Shown: positions 17,426-25,444 of the stretch, piece by piece | Numbering within the stretch: position 1 is the first letter of the stretch | Layout of the letters: every line of letters starts with the position of its first letter | From: an uncultured Clostridia bacterium | GTDB taxonomy: Bacteria; Bacillota; Clostridia; Christensenellales; UBA1242 | Reading direction: 5' to 3' | Length of the DNA: 45,336 nucleotides | NCBI GenBank assembly: GCA_947366545.1 | Contig: CANBAL010000002.1 | Span: 78,889-124,224 of the forward strand | Made by a program: the position numbers and the translations under genes | Notes under the pieces: model-generated | Database searches by the model: none | The model's input: the letters and a program-made list of their open reading frames with translations, nothing else | Told to the model about the DNA's origin: nothing

Positions 17426-17506
17426 TTATTTTTTCATCAGGACAAAGATGAATATAAATGTTACAAATACCATGAATACTATTAGCATTAATCCATCAAA
17501 TGTCAT
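17426..17506 (-). CDS. 26-residue single-span membrane peptide
   Basis: A tiny ORF: MTFDGLMLIVF, then a hydrophobic Val/Phe/Ile stretch, ending VLMKK. AGGAGG sits four bases before the ATG, and the stop is 21 bases upstream of yajC, with no terminator between. Almost the whole peptide is one membrane helix with positive residues at the C-terminus, as in small membrane-complex subunits. Sequence alone cannot prove expression; the strong Shine-Dalgarno and the operon position are the evidence. Possible role with the Sec machinery is inference. Confidence 0.6.
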   Translation of the reverse strand: MTFDGLMLIVFMVFVTFIFIFVLMKK

Positions 17507-17557
17507 GTTTCCTCCTTATATTAACATATATTTCTTTTTAATCAAAACGATTTTTGC

Positions 17558-19297
17558 CTAAATTTTCTTATTTTTAACCTCAGTCAAAAGTCTCTCGACA
17601 AAATCCGATAAGTTTATTCCGCTTTGGTTTTCATAGCCGCGTCCGCGAATTGATATGGTTTTACCGTTTTCTTCCTCATCGCCAACTATGATGAGATATG
17701 GCACCTTCATATTTAATGCCTCACGGATTTTATAACCGATTTTCTCATTTCTATAATCGCCTTCCGCACGTAAGTTATGAGATCTTAACTCTTCTACAAT
17801 ACTTTTTGCATAGTCATTATTTCTATCAGTAAGTGACAATACCCTCACCTGCTCTGGTGCAAGCCATAATGGAAAGGCGCCTGCAAAATGCTCGATGAGT
17901 ATTCCGATAAACCTATCGATTGAGCCATATATAACACGGTGTATCATGATTGGGCGGTGTTTCTCGCCATCCTCACCAGTGTATTCAAGTTCAAAGCGTT
18001 GTGGGAGTTGGAAATCAAGTTGAATAGTACCGCATTGCCAAGTTCTTCCAAGTGCATCTTTAAGGTGGAAATCAATCTTTGGCCCGTAAAAAGCACCATC
18101 ACCTTCATTGATTACATAATCTCTGCCGAGTTCGTCAAGTGCTTCAACAAGTGCGTTTGTAGCACGCTCCCAGTCCTCATCACTGCCCATACTATTTTCA
18201 GGACGAGTGGAAAGTTCTATCTCATAAGAGAAGTTAAAGAGTGTATAAACCTTATCTATTAATGCCACAACCCCTTTGATTTCATCCTTGATTTGGTCTG
18301 GTGTCATGAATATATGTGCATCATCCTGAGTAAAGCATCTTACCCTCATAAGTCCGCCAAGTTCCCCTGATTTCTCATGACGGTGTACTAACCCTAGTTC
18401 GCCTATACGAAGTGGAAGGTCACGATATGAGTGTGGTGAGTTTTTATACACGAGTACACCGCCCGGGCAGTTCATTGGTTTGATTGCATAGTCGGTTTCG
18501 TCAATCTTGGTTGTATACATATTATCTTTATAATGATCCCAGTGGCCAGAAGTCTCCCAAAGGTGTCTTGAAAGCATGATTGGAGTCATAACCTCTTTAT
18601 AGCCAGCCTTTCTATGAATATCATGCCAGTAATCAATAAGTTCATTCCTTACCACCATTCCATTTGGAAGATAGAATGGAAAACCTGGGCCTTCTGGTGA
18701 AATCATGAAAAGCCCTAGTTCTTTACCAAGTTTTCTATTATCACGCTTTTTTGCCTCTTCAAGCATTTTTAAATGCTCAGCAAGATCCTTCTTGGTTTTA
18801 AACGCATACACATACACGCGTTGGAGCATTTTATTCTTTTCACTTCCACGCCAGTATGCGCCATTTACGCTATGGATTTTAAAGCCATACGCCTGCAATT
18901 TATTTGCACTTTCAACATGAGGGCCACGGCAAAGGTCAACAAAATCGTCACCAGTATAATACAAAGATACCTCTTCATTTTCTGGGAGTTCTCGGATTAT
19001 CTCCTCCTTATACTCATTTCCAGCAAAAAGGCGAAGTGCCTCCTCTTTTGACACAACCTTTCTTGTGAACTTTTCGCCCTTATTTATTATCGCTGTCATA
19101 GCCTTTTCAAGTGCAGGAAAGTCCTCAGGCGTAAGCGCTTTATCAAGGTCTATATCATAATAAAAGCCATCCTCGATTGCAGGACCTATGGTAAGTTTGG
19201 TCTGTGGATACTTTTGCATTATCGCTTTTGCAAATATATGTGCAAGCGAATGTCTGCCAATCTCTAATTCCTTATCAACAAATTTTTCAAGTTTCAT
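17558..19297 (-). CDS. thrS: Threonyl-tRNA synthetase (no TGS domain)
   Basis: Charges tRNA-Thr and edits mischarged Ser. 579 residues, about 60 shorter than the standard enzyme because the N-terminal TGS domain is absent. The protein begins directly at the editing domain, whose HSLAH and CRGPH metal-site motifs are intact. Class II motifs follow: MNCPGGVLVYK, the motif-2 region VHRHEKSGELGGLMRVRCFT, and motif 3 HRVIYGSIDRFIGILIEH. The C-terminal anticodon-binding domain is LAPEQVRVLSLTDR onward. TGS-less ThrS is known in Clostridia. Start: ATG at 19297 with AAGGAG upstream. Controlled by the T-box at 19325-19526. Confidence 0.97.
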   Translation of the reverse strand: MKLEKFVDKELEIGRHSLAHIFAKAIMQKYPQTKLTIGPAIEDGFYYDIDLDKALTPEDFPALEKAMTAIINKGEKFTRKVVSKEEALRLFAGNEYKEEIIRELPENEEVSLYYTGDDFVDLCRGPHVESANKLQAYGFKIHSVNGAYWRGSEKNKMLQRVYVYAFKTKKDLAEHLKMLEEAKKRDNRKLGKELGLFMISPEGPGFPFYLPNGMVVRNELIDYWHDIHRKAGYKEVMTPIMLSRHLWETSGHWDHYKDNMYTTKIDETDYAIKPMNCPGGVLVYKNSPHSYRDLPLRIGELGLVHRHEKSGELGGLMRVRCFTQDDAHIFMTPDQIKDEIKGVVALIDKVYTLFNFSYEIELSTRPENSMGSDEDWERATNALVEALDELGRDYVINEGDGAFYGPKIDFHLKDALGRTWQCGTIQLDFQLPQRFELEYTGEDGEKHRPIMIHRVIYGSIDRFIGILIEHFAGAFPLWLAPEQVRVLSLTDRNNDYAKSIVEELRSHNLRAEGDYRNEKIGYKIREALNMKVPYLIIVGDEEENGKTISIRGRGYENQSGINLSDFVERLLTEVKNKKI

Positions 19298-19324
19298 ATA
19301 AAAATTCTCCTTTTAATTTAAGGA

Positions 19325-19526
19325 CAATAAAAAACGCCCTTAAAAAACTTTAAGGACGATGTGTTAAACCGCGGTTCCACCTTAATTGCAAAACTATTTT
19401 TGCCTCTCAATTTTAAGCATATCTTCATAAAAGTGGTTTCATTTTATCTTCCGCTTAGGTTTTTCACCAACCAACCCTTCTCTGTGCGCCTCATGATAAA
19501 ACTACTTGTCTTTCACTAATGCTGAT
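19325..19526 (-). promoter_or_regulatory. T-box riboswitch of thrS (Thr specifier ACC)
   Basis: The T-box core AAGGTGGAACCGCGG is at 19368-19382 on the minus strand. It is followed by a terminator stem (CGTCCTTAA paired with TTAAGGGCG, 19331-19358) and a T run. Upstream, stem I has the GGTTGGTGAAAAACC-like apical region. The specifier loop has ACC at 19435-19437 in the context GAAACCAC, so it should read uncharged tRNA-Thr(GGU). When uncharged tRNA binds, the antiterminator forms and thrS is transcribed. Confidence 0.93.
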
Positions 19527-19532
19527 GCCTGT

Positions 19533-19561
19533 ATATTAGCACTTTGTCGTCAGTTTGTCAA
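19533..19561 (-). promoter_or_regulatory. Promoter of the thrS T-box transcript
   Basis: Minus strand: -35 TTGACA (19556-19561), 17 bases, -10 TAATAT (19533-19538) with TGC extension. Confidence 0.7.
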
Positions 19562-19581
19562 CTGAAATTACAAAAATTTTT

Positions 19582-19623
19582 AGATTTCTCCGCTGCGGGC
19601 TGTCGCCCTTCGGTCGAAATGAC
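19582..19623. repeat. REP-like short palindromic repeat, copy A
   Basis: AGATTTCTCCGCTGCGG ... TCGAAATGAC, an imperfect palindrome (ATTTC/GAAAT arms). This copy has an insert, about 15 bases, that itself forms a GGGC/GCCC hairpin. The same unit recurs at 35255-35304. Confidence 0.65.
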
Positions 19624-19655
19624 AATAATATGTCGCATCAGCATGACATTGTTGT

Positions 19656-19732
19656 GAAGTGTGCATTTTTTTTACTGCCTTTGCAGGCCTCACGCCGAAA
19701 CAGCATGAAAAAAAATGTGCACGAGCCGCTTT
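19656..19732. repeat. Palindromic dispersed element, copy A
   Basis: 77-base element with long terminal arms (GTGCA plus eight T at 19661-19673, eight A plus TGTGCAC at 19708-19722) and inner hairpins (CTGCCTTTGCAG). It clearly resembles 43086-43163. On the minus strand it begins directly after the stop codon of the ytxC-like gene. It has the shape of a MITE or large REP-type element, with no coding capacity. Confidence 0.65.
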
Positions 19733-20500
19733 TCAATGTTTTTTGAGTTGTTTTAGTTGACACTGGGTTTTTACAACTATTCTTTGGTCATATAGTCGTT
19801 CGAGAAGGCTGGTTGTATTATTAACTGCGTTGCAATACAAGTTTATCTTTTGCGGGGACAAGTCGATTATAGAAGATATTAGCCCTTCATCATTAAAGGT
19901 CTTATTTTGATATTGTCCTCTTACGCCATCTTGCATATCAAGGAATATTTTATAGCCTTCCTCATCCTCTACTACGCTGACCTCATCTTCACATATATCT
20001 AAATTATCAACCAAAAACTTTAACAAATCATTAAATGCCTCCGCACTTATGAGATAATCCCTATTCTCATTGGCAAGAGAAACAAGTTCGCTCCACTTAC
20101 TTTTAAGATTTTTTAGTTTGAATTCATAAAAGGACTCTAAGTATAAATCATTATCAAAGGACAGGTTTTTTTGGATGATATAATAATCAGTCTCCCTATC
20201 AAAATTGAGTAGAGCCTTCTTGAAGGCAAGCACCCCTATCTTATCATGCTGTGGCAAATATAAAAACTTATCTAAAAATGACGATTTATAATATGTGCAT
20301 ATGACCTGTGTTATAAAGCGTGACAGCCCCTTCTCTAATTCTTCACGCTTATTCTCATTTACGCCGATTAATATACTGATATATCCGCTTTCCTCATGTG
20401 AGGTCACTACCCCACCTGTTTGACTGGTAAGGCTCTTTAAACTGCTTAATAGGTTTTTAGCCAACTCCTCGTTGTGCAAATTTAAGGAAAACTCCCACAT
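19733..20500 (-). CDS. ytxC: YtxC-like sporulation-associated protein
   Basis: 255 residues; Bacillus YtxC is about 280 and also lies beside thrS. The shared pattern is FDRETDYYIIQKNL, then LESFYEFKLKNLKSKW, then a LLKFLVDNLDI segment and an acidic YKIFLDMQD strand. No signal peptide or membrane span. Role in sporulation is not defined biochemically. The assignment rests on remembered family pattern plus synteny with thrS, so it is probable and not certain. The stop is immediately followed by the palindromic element; promoter at 20522-20551. Confidence 0.65.
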   Translation of the reverse strand: MWEFSLNLHNEELAKNLLSSLKSLTSQTGGVVTSHEESGYISILIGVNENKREELEKGLSRFITQVICTYYKSSFLDKFLYLPQHDKIGVLAFKKALLNFDRETDYYIIQKNLSFDNDLYLESFYEFKLKNLKSKWSELVSLANENRDYLISAEAFNDLLKFLVDNLDICEDEVSVVEDEEGYKIFLDMQDGVRGQYQNKTFNDEGLISSIIDLSPQKINLYCNAVNNTTSLLERLYDQRIVVKTQCQLKQLKKH

Positions 20501-20521
20501 AAAAATCTCCTTTCTAAGCCT

Positions 20522-20551
20522 ATTCTATGCAGTCAAACAAAAAATACTCAA
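20522..20551 (-). promoter_or_regulatory. Promoter of the ytxC-like gene
   Basis: Minus strand: -35 TTGAGT (20546-20551), 18 bases, -10 TAGAAT (20522-20527). It is divergent from the lipoprotein promoter. Confidence 0.5.
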
Positions 20552-20588
20552 AATTTAGCATTCTTTTATGGTATTTTTGATAAATAAT

Positions 20589-20618
20589 TTGACAAATAAT
20601 ATAAAAATAACTAATAAT
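20589..20618 (+). promoter_or_regulatory. Promoter of the lipoprotein gene
   Basis: -35 TTGACA (20589-20594), 18 bases, -10 AATAAT (20613-20618). The expected start point (about 20625) coincides with the ATG, so the transcript may be leaderless. Confidence 0.5.
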
Positions 20619-20624
20619 ATTGAT

Positions 20625-21341
20625 ATGAAAAAGTTTAAATTCTTTAATTTAACATTACTTCTCTTGGTTTGCATCACCTTTTTTGCAGGGTGCAGCGAAA
20701 CTAAGTATTTTTCGGTTGTCACCAAAAGCAGCAATTCAGAAATTGGCACTGGCAACGGTAGTATTAATACCACTTGGGCGGAAGGCACCGAACTTAATCT
20801 TATCGCAACCTCTAAAGACCAAAGCAAACACCCTTTCATTTGTTGGGTAAAGGATGGCACAAAGGTTTATTCCTCTGAAAGTAATACAAAGCTAAAGGTA
20901 GGAGCAGATACCGAGGGAGTTTATACCGCCGTATTTAAAGAAGAACAGATTTCTTCCATGATGTACGCCACCCTTACAAACATTACCTACAACACTTCTA
21001 ATTTTACAAGTATTGAATACAGAGTAGACTATGCCCCTGAGAAAAACGCAAGTATGGAAATAACGCATTGCATGGGCTATGAACCAACTCAACAGACAAG
21101 CATAAATACCTTTACCGAAGATGTGTTCTGTTTCCTTGAAGATACTCAACCTAAAGCATATATTTTTAGTCTTACCTTGACAATTTTAAGAAATGATGGA
21201 AATGAGGAAATTAAGACTTTTAAAAACATCAAAGTAAATAACGAACTATTTGAAAGGCAAAGCCAGTACACATATGTGGACGCGGCAAATGGGTTATCAC
21301 TTACCTTCTCCAAACTTTCAAAAGAACTTTTAGAGCAATAA
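20625..21341 (+). CDS. Putative lipoprotein of unknown function
   Basis: About 238 residues. The start is taken as the ATG at 20625, which gives a proper lipoprotein signal: KK basic end, hydrophobic core FNLTLLLLVCITF, lipobox FAGC with the lipidated Cys at about residue 22. A longer frame from 20568 would precede the promoter. The mature part looks beta-rich and includes the segment GNGSINTTWAEGTELNLIAT followed by KHPFICWVKDG. That resembles the repeat-type domain of some Gram-positive surface proteins (value/trap pattern of GxG...W..GT.v.l.A...), so it is probably extracellular and membrane-anchored. No Shine-Dalgarno is visible. It is the only protein-coding gene on the plus strand in the first 41 kb; a strong terminator follows. 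Confidence 0.8.
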   Translation: MKKFKFFNLTLLLLVCITFFAGCSETKYFSVVTKSSNSEIGTGNGSINTTWAEGTELNLIATSKDQSKHPFICWVKDGTKVYSSESNTKLKVGADTEGVYTAVFKEEQISSMMYATLTNITYNTSNFTSIEYRVDYAPEKNASMEITHCMGYEPTQQTSINTFTEDVFCFLEDTQPKAYIFSLTLTILRNDGNEEIKTFKNIKVNNELFERQSQYTYVDAANGLSLTFSKLSKELLEQ

Positions 21342-21371
21342 AAAAATCCATGTCAACGACATGGATTTTTT
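21341..21371. terminator. Strong bidirectional terminator after the lipoprotein gene
   Basis: A 14-bp stem including AATCCATGTC/GACATGGATT with a three-base loop, and A/T runs on both sides. It serves the plus-strand lipoprotein gene and, in reverse, the 42-residue gene. Confidence 0.9.
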
Positions 21372-21389
21372 GCTGAAAACTATAAAAGA

Positions 21390-21518
21390 TTATTTACTAC
21401 AAGATTTTGTAGAACTCTTTGTATGAGACATTTTAGATGATTCTGCTCTTGCCTCGCTACCTGCTTCTACTCTGTTCTTTGCTGTAGATTTCTCTTTCTT
21501 GTTACGCTTACCGAACAT
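21390..21518 (-). CDS. 42-residue basic Ser/Lys-rich protein
   Basis: Starts MFGKRNKKEKSTAKNR and ends KSSTKSCSK. A very strong ribosome site (AGGAGGTG) lies six bases before the ATG at 21518. The leader just upstream contains a 6-bp stem (CAAGGT/ACCTTG, 21538-21554). It is highly charged, probably disordered, with a single Cys near the C-terminus. No family recognised. Good ribosome site, own terminator and leader hairpin argue that it is real. Confidence 0.65.
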   Translation of the reverse strand: MFGKRNKKEKSTAKNRVEAGSEARAESSKMSHTKSSTKSCSK

Positions 21519-21611
21519 AGTTTTCACCTCCTATTTTCAAGGTTATTGACCTTGTAACTATAGGATGGGCAAAAAATTAAAAAATATACCCTTACTTAAA
21601 TAAGTTATAAT

Positions 21612-21636
21612 AAAAAACACCGCATGGGCGGTGTTT
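21612..21636 (-). terminator. Terminator of ruvX-DUF1292
   Basis: 9-bp stem AAACACCGC/GCGGTGTTT with an ATGG loop, followed on the minus strand by a T run. Confidence 0.87.
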
Positions 21637-21644
21637 AAAGATTT

Positions 21645-22094
21645 TTACTTTGCTGTTTTTTTGCCAGCGGTCTTTCCTGCTGTTTTTGTTGCAGGAGCCT
21701 TCTTTGCGGCTGGTTTTTTAGTTGCAGTCTTCTTTGCAGGTTTCTTTGCAGATGCCTCTTCAAGAAGGTCATAGTATTTATCAAATACTGAAATTGCAAC
21801 CTCTTCATTCTCCTCTACACGAAGAACAGTATTGCCTTGTTTGTCTTGCTCACATACAAACACTACTGCTTCGTCATCGGCAATTCCTTCTACCTTATCG
21901 ATTGGTTTTAATACAACATAAAGTTTTCTATCCTTATCAACATCGTAAGGTATGATTGCAACCTGCTCAAAACTGATTTGACGACCATTCTCGTCCTGTA
22001 ATACGATTGGGTCTCTATTTTCTTGATCAAGCAGTATATCAAGTAGATCTACTGGTTGTTGTTTTGTTTCTTTCTTTTCAACTTTCTTTTCCAT
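21645..22094 (-). CDS. DUF1292 (YrzB-like) protein with Lys/Ala-rich tail
   Basis: 149 residues. The DUF1292 core (about 20-110) has the pattern PIVLQDENGRQISFEQVAII, KLYVVLKPID and DDEAVVFVCEQD. After it comes a histone-H1-like tail of about 35 residues built from KKPAKK/KKTAK units. The family's function is unknown; synteny with ruvX is standard (Bacillus yrrK-yrzB). It follows ruvX by two bases, so they are one operon. The basic tail could bind nucleic acid; that is inference. Confidence 0.82.
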   Translation of the reverse strand: MEKKVEKKETKQQPVDLLDILLDQENRDPIVLQDENGRQISFEQVAIIPYDVDKDRKLYVVLKPIDKVEGIADDEAVVFVCEQDKQGNTVLRVEENEEVAISVFDKYYDLLEEASAKKPAKKTATKKPAAKKAPATKTAGKTAGKKTAK

Positions 22095-22096
22095 TT

Positions 22097-22525
22097 TTAT
22101 TCTCCCTTTTTATTATTCACAAATGTTTGCAAAATTATTTGTGCAGATAATTTATCGATGATTTCCTTTCGCTTTTCCCTTCGCACCTTACTTTGAATGA
22201 GTATCTCTTCCGCTTCGGCCGAGGTTAAGCGTTCATCTATATAGTGAACTTTGACACCTGAAAAATTGGCCAGTTTTTCACCAAACGCACGATGCAGTTT
22301 TGCACGCTCCCCTTCACTTCCATCCATATTTATAGGTAGGCCAAGGGCAACTTCATCCACATCATGGGTTTTTATGATTTGGGTAATGTGGGCTATCGCA
22401 TCCTCCTGCCCGACATTTTTGTAAACCTCATATGGACTACAAATAATGTTGAGCGGGTCGGTTAGCGCGATTCCTATTCGCACATCTCCATAATCTATTC
22501 CCATCTTTCTATGTCTGTCTGCCAT
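22097..22525 (-). CDS. ruvX: RuvX/YqgF, putative pre-16S rRNA nuclease
   Basis: RNase-H-fold nuclease of the YqgF family, implicated in 16S rRNA 5' maturation. 142 residues. Motifs: MGIDYGDVRIGIALTDP near the start, VALGLPINMDGSEG, and HYIDERLTSAEAE. Two starts are possible. ATG 22525 is only 12 bases from a good -10 box and has no Shine-Dalgarno. ATG 22504 (MGIDYG) leaves a 27-base leader and matches the usual N-terminus of the family. Confidence 0.93.
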   Translation of the reverse strand: MADRHRKMGIDYGDVRIGIALTDPLNIICSPYEVYKNVGQEDAIAHITQIIKTHDVDEVALGLPINMDGSEGERAKLHRAFGEKLANFSGVKVHYIDERLTSAEAEEILIQSKVRREKRKEIIDKLSAQIILQTFVNNKKGE

Positions 22526-22537
22526 TTCACTATCTTT

Positions 22538-22566
22538 ATTATACCCCTTATTTTCCGCTTAGTCAA
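22538..22566 (-). promoter_or_regulatory. Promoter of ruvX
   Basis: Minus strand: -35 TTGACT (22561-22566), 17 bases, -10 TATAAT (22538-22543), between polA and ruvX. Confidence 0.7.
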
Positions 22567-22572
22567 ACGATT

Positions 22573-25056
22573 TTACTTACATTCGTACAAGTTTTTACCC
22601 TTTCCTACCGTGGCGACTAATGGTACTTTGAGTTTTACCACATTCTCCATTTCGTGACGCAGAATTTTCTCAACCTCTTCTTCCTCGCCTTGATAGGTGT
22701 CAATGATTAGTTCGTCATGTATCTGCAAGATTAATTGACTCTTTTTGCCTTTAAGTGCCTTTGCAACATTAATCATAGCAAGTTTGATTATATCTGACGC
22801 TGTGCCTTGCATTGGCATATTCATTGCCACCCTTTGACCAAAGGTACGAGTTTGATATTTTGATGAGGAAAGTTCTGGTATTCGTCTGACACGGCCAAAC
22901 ATTGTCTTTATATAGCCCGCTTTTGTGGCGTCCTCAACATTTTTATCCATAAACGCTTTTACCCGTGGGTACCTTGAAAAATATGAGTCGATATACTCCT
23001 TTGCTTTCGCCCTTGAACTTTTAATATTTTGACTTAGACCGTAATCGCTTATTCCATAAATAATACCAAAATTTACCGCTTTTGCCTCCCGTCTTTGGTC
23101 AGCGGTTGGTTTTTTGACGCCAAATATTTGGCAGGCTGTGATTGTATGAATGTCATCTCCGCGATTATATGCCTCAATCAAATGTTCCTCTCCTGACATA
23201 TCTGCCAAAAGTCTTAATTCAATCTGGTTATAATCCGCTGAGATTAGACTTCCGCCCTCGAATTTGGACTCGAAGATTTTGCGTAATTCACGACCCTCTT
23301 CATCCCTTGTAGGTATGGTTTGAAGGTTTGGCTCGCTGCTTGAAAGTCTACCCGTGCTTGTAAGAGACTGATTAAAGGTGGTGTGGATTATATTTCCACT
23401 TTCTTGACAAAGTTTTTTATAGACATCAATATAAGTGTTTTTAAGTTTTGAAAGTTTCCTATGTTTTAAAATGAGGTCTACTATTGGTATGTGTCTTACC
23501 TCTTCAAGTACGCCTATCGCGGTGGACTGTTTTTTATTATTCCATGTCTCAATTTTGAGTTTATCATACAAAATATTTGCTACCTGCTTTGGTGAGTTTA
23601 TATTAAACTCTTCGCCCGCTATCTCATAAATTTCTTTTGAAAGTTTTTCAAGACGAACAGTATAGTCGTTGTCAAGGTCATCTAATTTCTTTTCATTGAT
23701 TTGAAAACCGTTTTCTTCCATTTGAGCCAAAATTTCAACTAGAGGAAGTTCTATCTCTTCATATACCTTATTGAGTTCATCCTCTCTCAGCGATTTTGTT
23801 AAACTTGTATGCAAATCAAAGTACTCTGCCACATCGGCAGTCACTTCTCCGCTTTTTAGCCCTGCACTTATCAGATAATGAGCAAGCGACAAATCAAAAT
23901 AATTGTTGAGGTTTATTCCAAGCCTCTTTAAATAATGCAAATCACTTTTTGCATCGAGTGTCAATTTAACAACATCCTTATCTTCAAATATAGGTTTTAG
24001 AATTTGGCAGGTTTCTTCGAGTGAAAGTTCACTGCCAAACATTGTATAATTATCATTGAGAAAATACTCTTTTCCTCTATCAAAAGCAAAAGTCATTTTC
24101 TTTAAATTATAGGCAAATTGTTTTGGATGAGAAGAAAGTAAAGATATGAGTTTTTCTTTTATTAGTTCCTCCCGCTCCACTTTCTTTGGCGGCGCAATAG
24201 TTTTATCAAACAAATTACTATTCTTAACAAGTGATGAAAAATCCATGTTTACAAAAAATTCTTGCACCTTTTCAGTGAATGGGAATTTTAACCTACACTC
24301 CTCCAAAGCAAATGGAAAATCACAATCTGTTTTGATTGTGGCAAGGGTTTTGGAAATATAAGCATCCTCCTTGCCTTCAACTAGTTTCTCTTTGAGTTTT
24401 CCATTGATTTTATCAATATTTTTATATATTCCATTGATATCGCCATACTCTTCAAGCAGTGAGTAGGCTGTCTTTTCGCCTATTCCCTTTACGCCCTTAA
24501 TGTTATCACTTGTATCACCCATTAAACCTTTCAGTTCAATTACGCCGCTTGGCGAGAGGAAATACTCCTCTTTTAATACTGTAAGGTCAACCTTCTTAAC
24601 CTCTGTTACCCCCTTCTTGGTAAGCCAGACAAAAGTGTTATCACTGATAAGTTGCAAAAGGTCTCTATCCCCTGAGAGAATTATCTTTTCACAACTACAC
24701 CTTTTTGTAAGGGTGCCGATGATATCATCCGCCTCAATATTCTCATACTCAAATGTCTTAATGTCCATTGCATCCAGCATTTCCTTGATAAGAGGAAACT
24801 GGCTTATAAGTTCTGGCGGCGTTGGTTTACGCTGACCTTTATAGTCCGCATAAATATCATTTCTAAAAGTTTTGCGAGCATGGTCAAAAGCTACCGCTAT
24901 ATGTGTGGGCTTTTGCTCAGTTATCAGTTTTATAAGAATATTCGCAAAACCAAAAACAGCACCCGATGCCTTCCCCTCATGATTTGAGAGAAATGGGAGG
25001 GCATAGAATGCTCTGTTTGCTATACTATTTCCATCTACTATTAGAAATTTATCCAT
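22573..25056 (-). CDS. polA: DNA polymerase I
   Basis: Repair and Okazaki-fragment polymerase. The start is taken as the ATG at 25056 (MDKFLIVDGNSIANRAF); an in-frame upstream extension of 25 codons runs into the preceding gene. 827 residues. The 5'-3' exonuclease is residues 1 to about 290 (IEADDIIGTL, SGDRDLLQL, KGVKGIGEKTA). The middle 3'-5' exonuclease domain appears dead: the DxE of motif I is missing and the third motif region is shortened, as in Bacillus-type enzymes. Polymerase motifs are intact: SADYNQIELRLLADMS, RREAKAVNFGIIYGIS and the C-terminal LQIHDELIID. The start overlaps the upstream membrane-protein gene by 16 bases. Confidence 0.97.
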   Translation of the reverse strand: MDKFLIVDGNSIANRAFYALPFLSNHEGKASGAVFGFANILIKLITEQKPTHIAVAFDHARKTFRNDIYADYKGQRKPTPPELISQFPLIKEMLDAMDIKTFEYENIEADDIIGTLTKRCSCEKIILSGDRDLLQLISDNTFVWLTKKGVTEVKKVDLTVLKEEYFLSPSGVIELKGLMGDTSDNIKGVKGIGEKTAYSLLEEYGDINGIYKNIDKINGKLKEKLVEGKEDAYISKTLATIKTDCDFPFALEECRLKFPFTEKVQEFFVNMDFSSLVKNSNLFDKTIAPPKKVEREELIKEKLISLLSSHPKQFAYNLKKMTFAFDRGKEYFLNDNYTMFGSELSLEETCQILKPIFEDKDVVKLTLDAKSDLHYLKRLGINLNNYFDLSLAHYLISAGLKSGEVTADVAEYFDLHTSLTKSLREDELNKVYEEIELPLVEILAQMEENGFQINEKKLDDLDNDYTVRLEKLSKEIYEIAGEEFNINSPKQVANILYDKLKIETWNNKKQSTAIGVLEEVRHIPIVDLILKHRKLSKLKNTYIDVYKKLCQESGNIIHTTFNQSLTSTGRLSSSEPNLQTIPTRDEEGRELRKIFESKFEGGSLISADYNQIELRLLADMSGEEHLIEAYNRGDDIHTITACQIFGVKKPTADQRREAKAVNFGIIYGISDYGLSQNIKSSRAKAKEYIDSYFSRYPRVKAFMDKNVEDATKAGYIKTMFGRVRRIPELSSSKYQTRTFGQRVAMNMPMQGTASDIIKLAMINVAKALKGKKSQLILQIHDELIIDTYQGEEEEVEKILRHEMENVVKLKVPLVATVGKGKNLYECK

Positions 25057-25382
25057 TGGGCTAACGCTTCCGCTCCTTCTTGATTGCCGCCTATTCCAAA
25101 CAATCCTTGGAAGAAGGATGGAATAGTGCATGTGAGTATATAAATTATTATTACCAATGTCAATAACACGAAGAATACAATCTTAAGTGGACTGCCAAAG
25201 AAATTGACAAGTGCATATAGAAACACAAGTGCAAGTCCGCCATAATCCGCTATTCCTTTGAGTATTGTACCCCATGTACCCCATGCAATTATTGCACTTT
25301 CACCAAGTATATTGAAGGTGGATAGAACCGCAACATATATGATTACAAGCACAGAAAGAATAAAATATATTATAGTTTTCAT
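25041..25382 (-). CDS. Small three-span membrane protein
   Basis: 113 residues with membrane spans at about 4-24, 46-64 and 68-90, ending with a short soluble tail (GNQEGAEALAQWINF). No family recognised. Start: ATG at 25382 after AAAGGAG. It overlaps polA, so the two are translationally coupled; a promoter lies at 25404-25431. Confidence 0.75.
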   Translation of the reverse strand: MKTIIYFILSVLVIIYVAVLSTFNILGESAIIAWGTWGTILKGIADYGGLALVFLYALVNFFGSPLKIVFFVLLTLVIIIYILTCTIPSFFQGLFGIGGNQEGAEALAQWINF

Positions 25383-25403
25383 AATTCTCCTTTGTCTAAC
25401 TTG

Positions 25404-25431
25404 ATTTTATCATACTTTTTGCGTTATTCAA
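25404..25431 (-). promoter_or_regulatory. Promoter of the membrane protein-polA unit
   Basis: Minus strand: -35 TTGAAT (25426-25431), 16 bases, -10 TAAAAT (25404-25409) with a TG extension. Confidence 0.55.
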
Positions 25432-25444
25432 AATGATTTAATTG

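Noticed and set aside
21384..21644. Possible small RNA gene in the 21.4-21.6 kb gap
   Set aside because: Explained by the 42-residue ORF, its leader hairpin and flanking terminators.
25057..25131. 25-codon N-terminal extension of PolA
   Set aside because: Runs into the upstream membrane-protein gene; MDKFLIVDGNS is the standard PolA start.
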